Shown here one piece after another: positions 7,440-15,324 of a stretch of 26,770 nt of DNA; the stretch's first letter is position 1; each line of letters begins with the position of its first letter. The DNA comes from JAAYAY01 sp964429355 (lineage in GTDB: Bacteria > Planctomycetota > Planctomycetia > Pirellulales > Thermoguttaceae): NCBI GenBank assembly GCA_964429355.1, contig CAYSCH010000092.1, forward strand, positions 1 to 26,770. The letters are read 5' to 3'. The position numbers and the translations under genes were made by a program. Under the pieces are notes generated by a model. It had not been told where the DNA came from. It ran no database searches and worked only from the letters and a program-made list of their open reading frames with translations.

Positions 7440-9233
7440 ATGACCAACGTGAGTATTCAAGCCATCCTCAAAGCCCTCGGCGCCGGCTCCGGTCGATTGG
7501 ACCCCAGAGTCCTGATGCGAATCGAACAACTCATGACTCTCTGGAAGACCGAGCCCAATGCGGCCATCGCCGAGACGGTCAAATCGGACCTCGAAGCAGA
7601 CTCCGCAAAGGAGAACTGCGGTAAGGCGGCAGCCGCCGCGACCGAGCTGGAAACCATTCTCAAGAAGCTGCTCGAGGGCGCCTCCTCCATGTTCCATTTG
7701 GACACGCTCCGAGCATCGCTCGGTGGACCGCTCGCGGTCTGCCGCCAGGGCAACCAGTACCGGGAATACGCAATCCACCCTGATATCAATATCGACGTCC
7801 TGCGTACCTTGCAGCCCTGGGAGTTCGTCTGTATTCGCGAACAGGTCGTCGTCGGCGTCTGGCAGGATCCCTCGCTCTTCACCGCGGCGCTTGGCGATGT
7901 CGTCGTGTTCAGACAGTATCACGACCGCGATCAGGGACTTGTCCTGGTTGAGCCCAAGGACGGTCCCGGGCAACGCGTCGTCCGCCTGGCTCCCCAAATG
8001 CGAAAGAAGGAATTGCAGTCCGGCGCTCAGCTCGTTCTTCAACGCGACGACGAACGATGGGCCATTGCCTTGGCCGAATCGGATGCCTCGAAAACTCGCA
8101 GTCGGTTCGAGGTGTCCATCGAATCCGTCACCACGCGGCTCGAAGACCTGGCCGGCATGGAGAACCTGACGCATCACTTGATCCAGGAAGTGATACTCCA
8201 CGTCCTGAATCCCGAGATCCGCAACAGGTACTCCCTCAAGCCATTGCACGGCTTCCTGCTCAGCTCTCGCAAACCGGGGATGGGTAAGACCGCCGTGATC
8301 CGGGGCCTAGCCCGCTTCTTCTACGAGCTGGGACAGGAAACGGACTTCGAGGTCGTGCTCTACGTGATCCCCCCGAATGCACTCAAGAACAAGTTTCACG
8401 GCGAGGACGCCAGGATCGTGCGTGACGAACTCTGGGGCGCGATCCGGGCCCGCGCCCGCGAGCATCGCCAACGCTGCTTGGCGGGCATCGAGAAGAGAGC
8501 TCTGCTCCAACTGGTCACCTTCGATGAACTCGACAGCCTCGGGCAACGGGCGGACGCCAACCACTTCATCGGTTCCGGCGCTCAGAGCGATGCTCTCGAA
8601 GCCCTGCTGACCGAGATGGACGGCATGATTCAGCACACGGATCTGGGCTCTCCGCCCAGCTATGTCCTGTGTGCTGCCGCCACCAACTTGCCCGAACGAA
8701 TTGATGAAGCCTTAAAGCGCCCCGGACGTTTCGACCTCTGCGTGGAAATGCCCGACATCGATCGCGAAATGGCAGAGGAAATCCTCATGATCTACGCACG
8801 GGGTGACGAACTGCCATGGTATCTCGACGACCAGGTGCAAACGAGCGTCGATGAAGAGAGCATTCGCCAACGCATGCTGCGGCCCGTCCTGGCCGGAGTG
8901 ATGTCGGCCAACGCGGCCTACTACCTGACCGACAGTCAACGCCGTGTGGACGTTACGGCGGAGCAAATGCTGGCCGGTGCGCACTTCGAGTACGCCATGA
9001 ACGAAGCCAAAAAGCGTGCCGCCTCTCGGACGCTCCTTGGTGTCGGTGTGCCCGCAATCACCCAGGCGGACCTTGCGGAGTGCCTTACGGAAATCGTCCA
9101 CCGTACGGCCCAACAGATGGCCGCTGATCCCGGAATGCTCGTTCGCCAGCTCCAGATCAAGGATGCCGTTACCCGGGTCGTGGCCGTCCCCCGAGAAGAA
9201 TACTCCACGCAACAGTTCCTGAGAATCGCCTAA
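7440..9233 (+). CDS. ARC/Mpa-like AAA ATPase (proteasome-type unfoldase)
   Basis: A 597-residue AAA ATPase with the ARC/Mpa order of parts: an N-terminal helical segment (about 20-82) that may form the coiled coil which binds Pup in Mpa, a strand-rich stretch (about 90-215) like the OB-fold rings, then the AAA module beginning LEDLAGMENLTHH. The P-loop is RKPGMGKT (277-284), in which the first glycine of GxxGxGKT is Arg; Walker B is VTFDELD with D362-E363; sensor Asn416 is in AAATNLPERID; and arginine fingers lie in KRPGRFD (R427, R430). The C-terminus is FLRIA and lacks the HbYX-type tail that docks Mpa on the 20S core. It starts 21 bases after the JAMM gene, with AAGGAG. Likely the unfoldase that takes modified proteins; its protease partner is not in the window. 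Confidence 0.85.
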   Translation: MTNVSIQAILKALGAGSGRLDPRVLMRIEQLMTLWKTEPNAAIAETVKSDLEADSAKENCGKAAAAATELETILKKLLEGASSMFHLDTLRASLGGPLAVCRQGNQYREYAIHPDINIDVLRTLQPWEFVCIREQVVVGVWQDPSLFTAALGDVVVFRQYHDRDQGLVLVEPKDGPGQRVVRLAPQMRKKELQSGAQLVLQRDDERWAIALAESDASKTRSRFEVSIESVTTRLEDLAGMENLTHHLIQEVILHVLNPEIRNRYSLKPLHGFLLSSRKPGMGKTAVIRGLARFFYELGQETDFEVVLYVIPPNALKNKFHGEDARIVRDELWGAIRARAREHRQRCLAGIEKRALLQLVTFDELDSLGQRADANHFIGSGAQSDALEALLTEMDGMIQHTDLGSPPSYVLCAAATNLPERIDEALKRPGRFDLCVEMPDIDREMAEEILMIYARGDELPWYLDDQVQTSVDEESIRQRMLRPVLAGVMSANAAYYLTDSQRRVDVTAEQMLAGAHFEYAMNEAKKRAASRTLLGVGVPAITQADLAECLTEIVHRTAQQMAADPGMLVRQLQIKDAVTRVVAVPREEYSTQQFLRIA

Positions 9234-9245
9234 GGAGGCCACGGC

Positions 9246-10832
9246 ATGGTCAAGAAGCATTATGGGCGAGATGCCGAGTTGTCGACAACCGGCATCGATG
9301 CCCAGGGGCATTCAATCGACCCCGGTGATGTCACACGGGAAATTCTCTCTCGCATTCCAGAAGCCTGCGATGCGCTCGGCCTGCGAACCTGGAATCGAGA
9401 CGTGTATTGGAGGCAACACGCGTCCGGATCAGCCTTCGTCGGCACGGCCTACCGCGACTTCCTGCGAAACTGGCTCTCCAATGGTGCGTGCGTGTACCCC
9501 GATATGGGGCACGTCGAGATCTGTTCGGCCGCCTCCTGGCACCCCAGAATCTGCGCCAGTCAGACGCTCGCGCTTCTGATGATCGCCGAGGAGGCCCGTT
9601 CGATCGCCGAAGCCCAATCCGACGACGGGAACCGCTATCGGCTTTCAACAAGCAACGTGGACGCAGGCGATCCCGCAACCAGTTTCGGCACGCACGGCAA
9701 CATCGCCGTGGCAGAGGCCCTTTGGGAGGACCTCTTCGTATCCCATCGGCACCCGGCGCTGCTGGGCCTCGTCGCCAGTGGGATCGCTGCCGCGATCCCC
9801 TTCTTCGGCGCCGGCTATCTGTTGCCGCTGAAAGACGGTACGACCATCTACAGCCTCAGCGGACGAGCCCATCACCTGAACCGGACGATCACCCTCGCAA
9901 CAACGCAGCCGTTCCAGCGCGGTTTGCTCAACAGCCGTCGCGAGGCCCACGGCACCGGGCACGATCGCATGCATTTGATCGGCTTCGATCTCCCCATCCT
10001 CTCCGAGGCACTCCAATGTGCTTACCTCCAATGCCTGTTGTCTGCTGCGGAAGACGGTTTCTGCCGCATAAATCTCTACGACCCCGTCCGCGCAACCCAG
10101 GTCTGGAGTTGGGGCCTCAACCTGCTGCGGGGCACGCCGGAAGGAAGGGCACTCCTGACCGACGGCCGGCAGATGACGCTACCTCAGTTCATCCGGGCAG
10201 TGACTAGTGAATTGCTCCAAATGTTCGAAAGTGGGCTCTTCCGCAACCGTGTCGCCCCAGAATGCGGGGAACTGCTTGCCTTGATCCTCGACCTGACTCG
10301 CTACGCCGAGGAAGGCTCCCTGCTGCGTTGTGCTCGGCATTTGACCTGGGCCGCAAAGCTCCTGTACCTGATGGATTTCTGCGCAACCCAGAAGGCCACA
10401 CTTGGCGATGTCGACACGCGCCTTGCCGATCACGATTTCATTTGCTCCGACCGGACCAGAGGGCCCTTCTGGCGGCTCTGGGAGGAAGATCTCGTCGACC
10501 CCCTCGTTTCCATGGACGACGTCCGAGCTTGCCTGACGGACGGGCCGGCGGAGGCCCGCGGCTGGGGGCGTGGGCGCCTCATTCGCCAGTTCGGCGTAAG
10601 CATTACCGACGTGGACTGGAGCTACGTCGAACTGGCCAAAGACTCCGAACACTGGGGACCGCGCCTTCGCGTGGAAATGCCGGCGCTCAGCGGCTCCAAC
10701 CGCTCGTCCCTCGAATCCATCCTCCCGCAGGCCCGGTCGGTCGCCGACCTGGAAAGCCTGCTAAAATATGACACCACGAACACGGACCCATTTGACAGGG
10801 TCGCAGACCAGCTTGCCATTCCGAACCGATAA
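9246..10832 (+). CDS. PafA/Dop-family Pup ligase/deamidase homologue 1 (altered active site)
   Basis: A 528-residue member of the PafA/Dop family of glutamine-synthetase-like enzymes. Family landmarks in order: GRDAEL (7-12) where active members have GxExE; NGACVYPDMGHVEI (79-92) matching the NGxRxYxDxxHPEY region with catalytic Asp86; SFGTHGNI (146-153) for SYGTHENY; LLNSRREAHG (227-236) for NTRDEPHA; and RMHLIGFDLPILSE (241-254) for RRLHVIxGDxNxSE. Two acidic residues are changed: the first Glu of GxExE is Asp and the Glu of HEN is Gly (151), so metal binding may be altered. In Pup systems Dop deamidates C-terminal Gln and removes Pup, and PafA ligates it. It starts 12 bases after the ATPase gene with AAGGAGG and lies just before the Pup-like gene. 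Whether it is deamidase, ligase or a partner subunit is open. Confidence 0.8.
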   Translation: MVKKHYGRDAELSTTGIDAQGHSIDPGDVTREILSRIPEACDALGLRTWNRDVYWRQHASGSAFVGTAYRDFLRNWLSNGACVYPDMGHVEICSAASWHPRICASQTLALLMIAEEARSIAEAQSDDGNRYRLSTSNVDAGDPATSFGTHGNIAVAEALWEDLFVSHRHPALLGLVASGIAAAIPFFGAGYLLPLKDGTTIYSLSGRAHHLNRTITLATTQPFQRGLLNSRREAHGTGHDRMHLIGFDLPILSEALQCAYLQCLLSAAEDGFCRINLYDPVRATQVWSWGLNLLRGTPEGRALLTDGRQMTLPQFIRAVTSELLQMFESGLFRNRVAPECGELLALILDLTRYAEEGSLLRCARHLTWAAKLLYLMDFCATQKATLGDVDTRLADHDFICSDRTRGPFWRLWEEDLVDPLVSMDDVRACLTDGPAEARGWGRGRLIRQFGVSITDVDWSYVELAKDSEHWGPRLRVEMPALSGSNRSSLESILPQARSVADLESLLKYDTTNTDPFDRVADQLAIPNR

Positions 10833-10850
10833 CCCACGGAGAACACGACC

Positions 10851-11051
10851 ATGTCGATCCAGAAGCACCAGACGACCCATGTGAGACCAGCGCCGGCCGA
10901 GGAACCGGACGACACCCCCGACGGCCCCAGCCCCCTCCTGGCACAAGCCCACGCCTTCGGTTCGGTCGCCCGCCAGGCCCATGCCGAATGCAAACGCGGT
11001 AAAGAAGCTCAACGGGAACTGCAAGCTCGCCGCAACAGCCCAGGGCAATAG
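10851..11051 (+). CDS. Pup-like small modifier ending in Gly-Gln
   Basis: A 66-residue hydrophilic protein between two PafA/Dop homologues, 18 bases after one and 36 before the other, with GGAGA upstream of its ATG. It looks like Pup: similar length, a disordered Pro/Asp/Glu-rich first half (APAEEPDDTPDGPSP), a helical second half (about 28-60) that could pair with the ATPase coiled coil, and the end NSPGQ. Pup of mycobacteria ends GGQ and needs Dop to convert Gln to Glu; a terminal Gln here implies the same need. The tail has one glycine rather than two. There is a single Cys (48) and no obvious globular core. Overall identity to known Pup is low, so the call rests on length, tail, disorder and neighbours. 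Confidence 0.72.
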   Translation: MSIQKHQTTHVRPAPAEEPDDTPDGPSPLLAQAHAFGSVARQAHAECKRGKEAQRELQARRNSPGQ

Positions 11052-11087
11052 GACGGCAAGGAAATCCATAGACAAGGGGCTGGAAAA

Positions 11088-13397
11088 ATGCAGCAAACCA
11101 AGGTGAAGGCCGGGGCATACGTTGACAAGTTCGCCCTTGGTTTGGAGTCGGAAGTGCTCACCGTCTGCCGCGCACTGCCGGACTCGAGGCAGGATGCCCT
11201 GGGTGCTTTCTTTCAGACATTTCCTGCGTTGGCCCCGTCGATCCCCGGAACGGTGGGGTTTTTCAACGGATTCGGAAAGACCTACTGCGATTCAGGCGCG
11301 CATATTGAATTTGCGACGGCGGAGGTCGACTCGCCCTACCTGCTTGCCGGAATCGTCGAGAAACAGTTCGCGCTCGCCACGGCGACAACCGCTAGACTCA
11401 CGGAGGACGGCTGCCACCTGATCCTCGCCAACAACAACCACAGCGGTCTGCTGACACCGGAGTCTCCCACATGGGGGGCCCATGAGAACCACATGACGGA
11501 ACAGCATCCCGATGACTTCACAGAACTGATCCTGCCTTTCCTCGTCTCGCGGCTCTATGCGGGCTCTGGTGGTGTGTTGTACCCAACCGGAGACTTCGTC
11601 GCCTCGAACCGAGCGGTTCGCACAGAACAGGTCACCGGCGGAAACACCACGGAGCATCGAGCCCTCCACTCCACGTGCCGTGATGAACCGCTCATGCTCT
11701 GCGACACGCCGCTGTTCCGCTACCATTTGATCAGCGGCGACGGCCACCGCAGCCAAATGAATCTCGCCCTCCAGTGGGGCGCCACCGCTCTGGCCCTGAA
11801 AGCCGTCCAGTACGACTCCCGGCTCATATCAAAGCTCTCCCGGATTCGCCGACTGCCCCGCAGCAGCCGGGCCTGGCTCGGCCTGCTGCGGGAGCTCAAT
11901 TGCCTCGCCCGGCCCGGTGAAGAGCTTCGAGTGGATCCCCGCGTCACCGAAATCCAACGGGTCTACCTGGACGGCGCCAGCCGCTATGCCGATGGGCTGG
12001 AAGATCCCCCCGACTGGATTTTCCGAATTCTCGCCGATTGGAACCGGACCTTGGAGGCGATGGAGATGCTCGATCGTCCGTGGCTCAGCGCCCGGCTTGA
12101 CGCCTTCATCAAGTATGAACTCTATTCCAGGTTCCTGGCGGAATCGGGAAAGTCATGGTCGGATCTGCAGAGAAACGAGGCCCTGTTCAGCGAACTCGCC
12201 CTGCTCGACCACAGCTATCACGAGTTCACCAATCCCGATTCCTTGTTTACCCTCCTCAACGAGGCCGGCGCGCTCTGCCACCGGGTGCCTGACCCCGTCG
12301 TCTCGCAGGCCGAACCCTACGTCCCACAAACGTCGACCCGTGCCCGAGCCCGAGCAAGGTTCATCGCGGAGCATGCGGACGACGGTGAACGATACGTGAT
12401 GGACTGGGCGTCGGTCACGGAAGCACACAGCGGCCGGCGTCGCTTTCTCGGCGAGCCTTTCGCCGGGGAATTCGGACCATGGCAAAGCGAACCGGGGGAC
12501 GTTCACTCCCACCGACGGGCGTTCCGCCCCGAATTTCCGATCGCTGACTGCTACGAGAGAGGCCACCTGGAACTCGCGTACCGAGGGCTGTGCATGCGGG
12601 AAGGCCGGCTTGCTGTCTCTGGCAATCGGTGGCGTCAGCCGTGCAACTACACGCTCTGGGTCCAAACGCGGCGAGGAGAAGGCGACGCCGACCTGGAAGC
12701 GATACTCCATCAACTCTATCCGGAACCCCACACCAATCTTCAACACACTATCGAACACGTCTTCTTCCACCGCTTCCGCGGCCCCTGGCCGGCTCAGGAA
12801 GTCGACCACTGGCTTGAAACTGGTATGCAGATCATCGAGCAGGGCCTGCCCGTCCACGAGCGAGCAACGTTCTACGAACACTTGGGGGACGCTTGGGTTC
12901 GCCGCGGTCGCATCTCAGAAGCCCGAGACGTCCTGGGGCAGGTCATCCAAGACCACGTCCCCAGCCGGCGGCTTGTGAGAGCCCTGGCGGCTCTGGCGGA
13001 ATGCAGCCGGCAGTCAGGTCGCCTCCGAGAGACGCAAGGCTACCTGTCGTCCGCCGAAGAGATTTGTATGCGATGCAACTACGGCCTCGAGCAGGCGGAT
13101 TTCGTCTGGACCGCCCGGGCGAAACTCGAGCCAAACCGGGCCGGCGAATGGCTGGGTCGCGCCCGGGTATTTCAGGCACAACACGGCTGTTGTGTCGGAC
13201 TCGCTCGGTCCTTACTCCTCCAGGCCAGGCTCTCGTCCTCGCCGGCAGTGTGGGCCGAGTCCTTCGCTGGACTCGAGGCCTTGTGCGAGCAGCATTCGGG
13301 GCTCCGCCGCGACCATCGTCTTACCGAGATCCTGGAACCCGAGAACTGGACGCGATGGACAGACGGACGCGGAGAGGCGATTCCGGAGGCCTATTAG
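11088..13397 (+). CDS. PafA/Dop-family enzyme 2 with long C-terminal extension
   Basis: A 769-residue protein whose first 460 residues form a PafA/Dop catalytic unit: GLESE (18-22) matching GxExE, KTYCDSGAHIEFATAE (64-79) with catalytic Asp68, WGAHENH (129-135), RDEP (198-201), RYHLISGD (211-218), and the C-terminal-domain landmarks LDHSYHEF (373-380), PQTSTRARARARF (413-425) and VMDW (437-440), which parallel PafA. All acidic residues missing in homologue 1 are present, so this is the better candidate for an active ligase. Residues about 470-769 have no counterpart in PafA or Dop. The last 200 are helical with TPR-like repeats (ERATFYEHLGDAWVRRGRI, then RRLVRALAALAECSRQSGRL), suited to binding protein partners or substrates. 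Last gene of the operon; no clear terminator follows. Confidence 0.82.
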   Translation: MQQTKVKAGAYVDKFALGLESEVLTVCRALPDSRQDALGAFFQTFPALAPSIPGTVGFFNGFGKTYCDSGAHIEFATAEVDSPYLLAGIVEKQFALATATTARLTEDGCHLILANNNHSGLLTPESPTWGAHENHMTEQHPDDFTELILPFLVSRLYAGSGGVLYPTGDFVASNRAVRTEQVTGGNTTEHRALHSTCRDEPLMLCDTPLFRYHLISGDGHRSQMNLALQWGATALALKAVQYDSRLISKLSRIRRLPRSSRAWLGLLRELNCLARPGEELRVDPRVTEIQRVYLDGASRYADGLEDPPDWIFRILADWNRTLEAMEMLDRPWLSARLDAFIKYELYSRFLAESGKSWSDLQRNEALFSELALLDHSYHEFTNPDSLFTLLNEAGALCHRVPDPVVSQAEPYVPQTSTRARARARFIAEHADDGERYVMDWASVTEAHSGRRRFLGEPFAGEFGPWQSEPGDVHSHRRAFRPEFPIADCYERGHLELAYRGLCMREGRLAVSGNRWRQPCNYTLWVQTRRGEGDADLEAILHQLYPEPHTNLQHTIEHVFFHRFRGPWPAQEVDHWLETGMQIIEQGLPVHERATFYEHLGDAWVRRGRISEARDVLGQVIQDHVPSRRLVRALAALAECSRQSGRLRETQGYLSSAEEICMRCNYGLEQADFVWTARAKLEPNRAGEWLGRARVFQAQHGCCVGLARSLLLQARLSSSPAVWAESFAGLEALCEQHSGLRRDHRLTEILEPENWTRWTDGRGEAIPEAY

Positions 13398-13421
13398 GAT
13401 ATTGTTTCAAAGTTACCACTT

Positions 13422-13449
13422 TTGACCGTTCGAACGAATCGGTTACTCT
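13422..13449 (+). promoter_or_regulatory. Candidate promoter before the DUF1028-like remnant
   Basis: TTGACC (13422-13427) is followed after 16 bases by TACTCT (13444-13449). The 8-bp palindrome GTTCGAAC lies in the spacer. This lies outside the duplicated segment, so the second copy of the gene lacks it. Confidence 0.3.
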
Positions 13450-13464
13450 TGGGACATCGATTGG

Positions 13465-13943
13465 TAAGTACGACGGTTCGCAGGCTACCGTGTGGCCGGC
13501 TAGAGCCACAGGTCGTAGTAAGGAGTGGACATCATGAGAGACCGGGCAATTCTCAGTGGCATGTTTGTTGCAGCAGTCGTGATGCACGGAATTGCGTACG
13601 CGGCCCCGCCCGCGTGTACCGACTCGCCCCCATTGACCGCCACATTCTCCATCGTGGCAGTCGATCCGGAAAGCGGCATCTGCGGCGCAGCGGTTGCAAG
13701 CAAGTACCCAGCCGTCGGGAAGGTCGTGCCGTACGTGCGTGCCGGTATCGGCGGATTCTGCACTCAACTCTACGTCGATGCGAGCGACGATGCCGTCGTG
13801 GAATTGGCGCGCAAGTATGCCGAACTGGACCACGACGCAAAGGGAGAATGGCGCGGTGGCCGGAGACCTTTCGAACATCCCTGCGAAGACCAACCCGGGA
13901 AGAGAGCTTCCACGAGTGAGATCCGGGAATGATCAACCAGCCG
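13465..13943. repeat. Exact direct repeat of about 479 bp, copy 1
   Basis: This segment is the same as 22252-22730 (offset 8787) as far as I could compare by eye: all frames translate identically across it. It carries a complete ribosome site and a truncated DUF1028-like gene, plus the last codons of a convergent DUF4314 gene. On the right, diverged similarity continues to about 14012. On the left, similarity stops sharply. Copies this close to identical imply recent duplication or gene conversion. Confidence 0.85.
13534..13932 (+). pseudogene. Truncated, probably exported DUF1028-like protein, copy 1
   Basis: ATG at 13534 follows AAGGAG at 8 bases. The 132-residue product has a signal-like N-terminus (MFVAAVVMHGIAYA then APPACT). 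Residues 36-80 match the start of DUF1028 proteins, an Ntn-hydrolase-like family: TATFSIVAVDPESGICGAAV, then ASKYPAVGKVVPYVRAG. Family members are about 200-300 residues; here the match stops near FCTQ, and the rest does not fit. A PGREL stretch near the end appears in another frame, hinting at deletions and shifts. The stop abuts the stop of the convergent DUF4314 gene. The identical second copy is at 22321-22719. Most likely a decayed gene fixed in a repeat, although an intact small secreted protein cannot be excluded. Confidence 0.6.
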
Positions 13944-14148
13944 AGTTTAGCACCCGAACTCGGTCCGGGGGGATTACCAACATCAGCGTTCGCCCGTTGT
14001 CCCACGCGACGTCAACTTGCAGCCAACGTTCGCCGCCCGTCACGTGATTGGAGACGGCCATCACGGTTCCCCGTGAACCGACGGGAATCGGATCGGGATC
14101 GCTCGGCATAGCCAACAGTTCTACTCGATCACCATGGTTGAGTGTCAT
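13933..14148 (-). CDS. DUF4314-family small protein (complete copy)
   Basis: A 71-residue protein with a strong ribosome site (GGGAGG, 5 bases before ATG). It matches the DUF4314 pattern: HGDRVELLAMPSDPDPIPVG, then SRGTV, then a strand, then VAWDNGRTLMLVIPPDRV. These proteins form a small SH3-like barrel and are common in phages and mobile elements; their function is unknown. It lies 18 bases downstream of a tyrosine-recombinase tail on the same strand, so the two probably formed an operon. Broken copies occur at 18270-18343 and 22720-22799. Confidence 0.75.
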   Translation of the reverse strand: MTLNHGDRVELLAMPSDPDPIPVGSRGTVMAVSNHVTGGERWLQVDVAWDNGRTLMLVIPPDRVRVLNSAG

Positions 14149-14166
14149 TACTACCTCCCTTCTGGC

Positions 14167-14337
14167 TCACGCCGCGTCCGCCTCGTTGTCATCCTGCTCG
14201 TCCCCCAGCCCCGGCAACGACTCAATCGCCGCCGTTTGGTCGTGTAGCTCGACATGCGTGTAGATGCCCAATGTCAGACGGATATCGCTATGGCGAGCCA
14301 AGGTATGGGCCGTTTTGGAAGTCACGCGAGCAAGTGC
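14167..14337 (-). pseudogene. C-terminal tail of a tyrosine recombinase/integrase
   Basis: Only 56 residues remain, bounded upstream by an in-frame stop. The text is diagnostic: KTAHTLARHSDIRLTLGIYT then HVELHDQTAAIESLPGLG. This is the last helix of phage-type integrases, with the catalytic Tyr in GIYTHV and a conserved His in ARHSD. The catalytic core is missing, so it cannot recombine DNA. The same tail recurs at 18362-18465 and 22131-22193. Confidence 0.75.
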
Positions 14338-14576
14338 CTATCGCCAACCATGCCTTCGTCATGATGACACCTATCCCTCACCTGGAGGGGCAACTACCCG
14401 CCAGGCTCTTGGTTGCCTATGCTTCAGCTCAGCATGTCGGCAGTTACCTCCACTGGGTGAGTTTGACGCCAAATACGCCGTCCTCAGGGGCCTGTTCTCT
14501 CGACATGCTCGCGTCGTTCCCGCCGGCGCGTTACCATCTCAGACGATTGGTGATAGAGAATCCGGGGGAAGATATC

Positions 14577-15140
14577 GTGCCCGACGTGACCCGCATCCTG
14601 TCCAATATCGAGCAAGGCGATCCTGACGCCGCCGAGCAGTTGCTGCCGTTGGTCTACGAGGAGCTGCGGAAACTGGCGGCGGCGAAGATGGCCCAGGAGA
14701 ATCCGGGGCAGACACTCCAGGCGACGGCCCTCGTCCACGAGGCCTATCTCCGGCTGGTGGATGTGGAGAAGGCCCAACACTGGAACAGTCGCGGGCATTT
14801 TTTTTGTGCGGCTGCTGAGGCGATGCGGCGGATCTTGGTAGAGCAAGCTCGGCGGAAGCACGGGCCGCGACGTGGCGGCGGCGTGACGCACGTTAAGCTC
14901 GATGACGCCCACGACATCGTCGATCCCCGGGCGAGTGAAATCCTCCACGTCCATGATGCCCTGGAAGGTCTAGCACGCGAATCGCCAGCCAAAGCAGAAC
15001 TCGTCAAACTCCGGTACTACGGCGGATTGAGCCACCAGGAGGCGGCTGACGCACTCGGGCTAAGCCGGGCAACCGCAGACCGCTACTGGGCTTACGCGAA
15101 AGCGTACCTCTTTGCCGCCATGCAGGACCATGCGGAATAA
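14577..15140 (+). CDS. ECF-type RNA polymerase sigma factor (TIGR02999-like)
   Basis: A 187-residue sigma factor of the planctomycete/acidobacterial group paired with kinases. The frame opens far upstream, but the family start is matched by GTG at 14577 (PDVTRILSNIEQGDPDAAEQ), preceded by GGGGGAAG. Region 2 includes LVYEELRKLAAAKM and QATALVHEAYLRLVD; region 4 has YYGGLSHQEAADALGLSRAT, the helix-turn-helix that reads the -35 box. No anti-sigma factor is next to it; instead a Ser/Thr kinase gene follows at 185 bases, as in ECF groups controlled by phosphorylation. The upstream 239 bases hold nothing I recognise. Confidence 0.88.
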   Translation: MPDVTRILSNIEQGDPDAAEQLLPLVYEELRKLAAAKMAQENPGQTLQATALVHEAYLRLVDVEKAQHWNSRGHFFCAAAEAMRRILVEQARRKHGPRRGGGVTHVKLDDAHDIVDPRASEILHVHDALEGLARESPAKAELVKLRYYGGLSHQEAADALGLSRATADRYWAYAKAYLFAAMQDHAE

Positions 15141-15240
15141 CAAAAATATCTCAAACTCGTGAGGCAAATCTCAGCGAATTCTCGCACTGCCTTTTGATGA
15201 CCTTTTCGACTTGTCCGATTGATCGGTAAAGCAGTCGTCC

Positions 15241-15297
15241 ACCCTGCGCCCAAAAGGGTGATCCGCGGCAAACCAGACCCCCTCGCAGTGAGGGGTC
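15241..15297 (+). other. Two hairpins in the leader of the kinase gene
   Basis: ACCCT/AGGGT arms (15241-15258) and a stronger GACCCC-C-TC/GAGGGGTC hairpin (15276-15297) lie between the sigma gene and the kinase start. They may dampen readthrough or affect translation; there is no T run. Weak claim. Confidence 0.35.
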
Positions 15298-15324
15298 GGG
15301 AGCGTTCAAGCCAGGAGCAGTGCA

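Noticed and set aside
14142..14576. Upstream extension of the first sigma factor gene
   Set aside because: It runs through the integrase remnant on the other strand; the family start matches GTG at 14577 with its own ribosome site.
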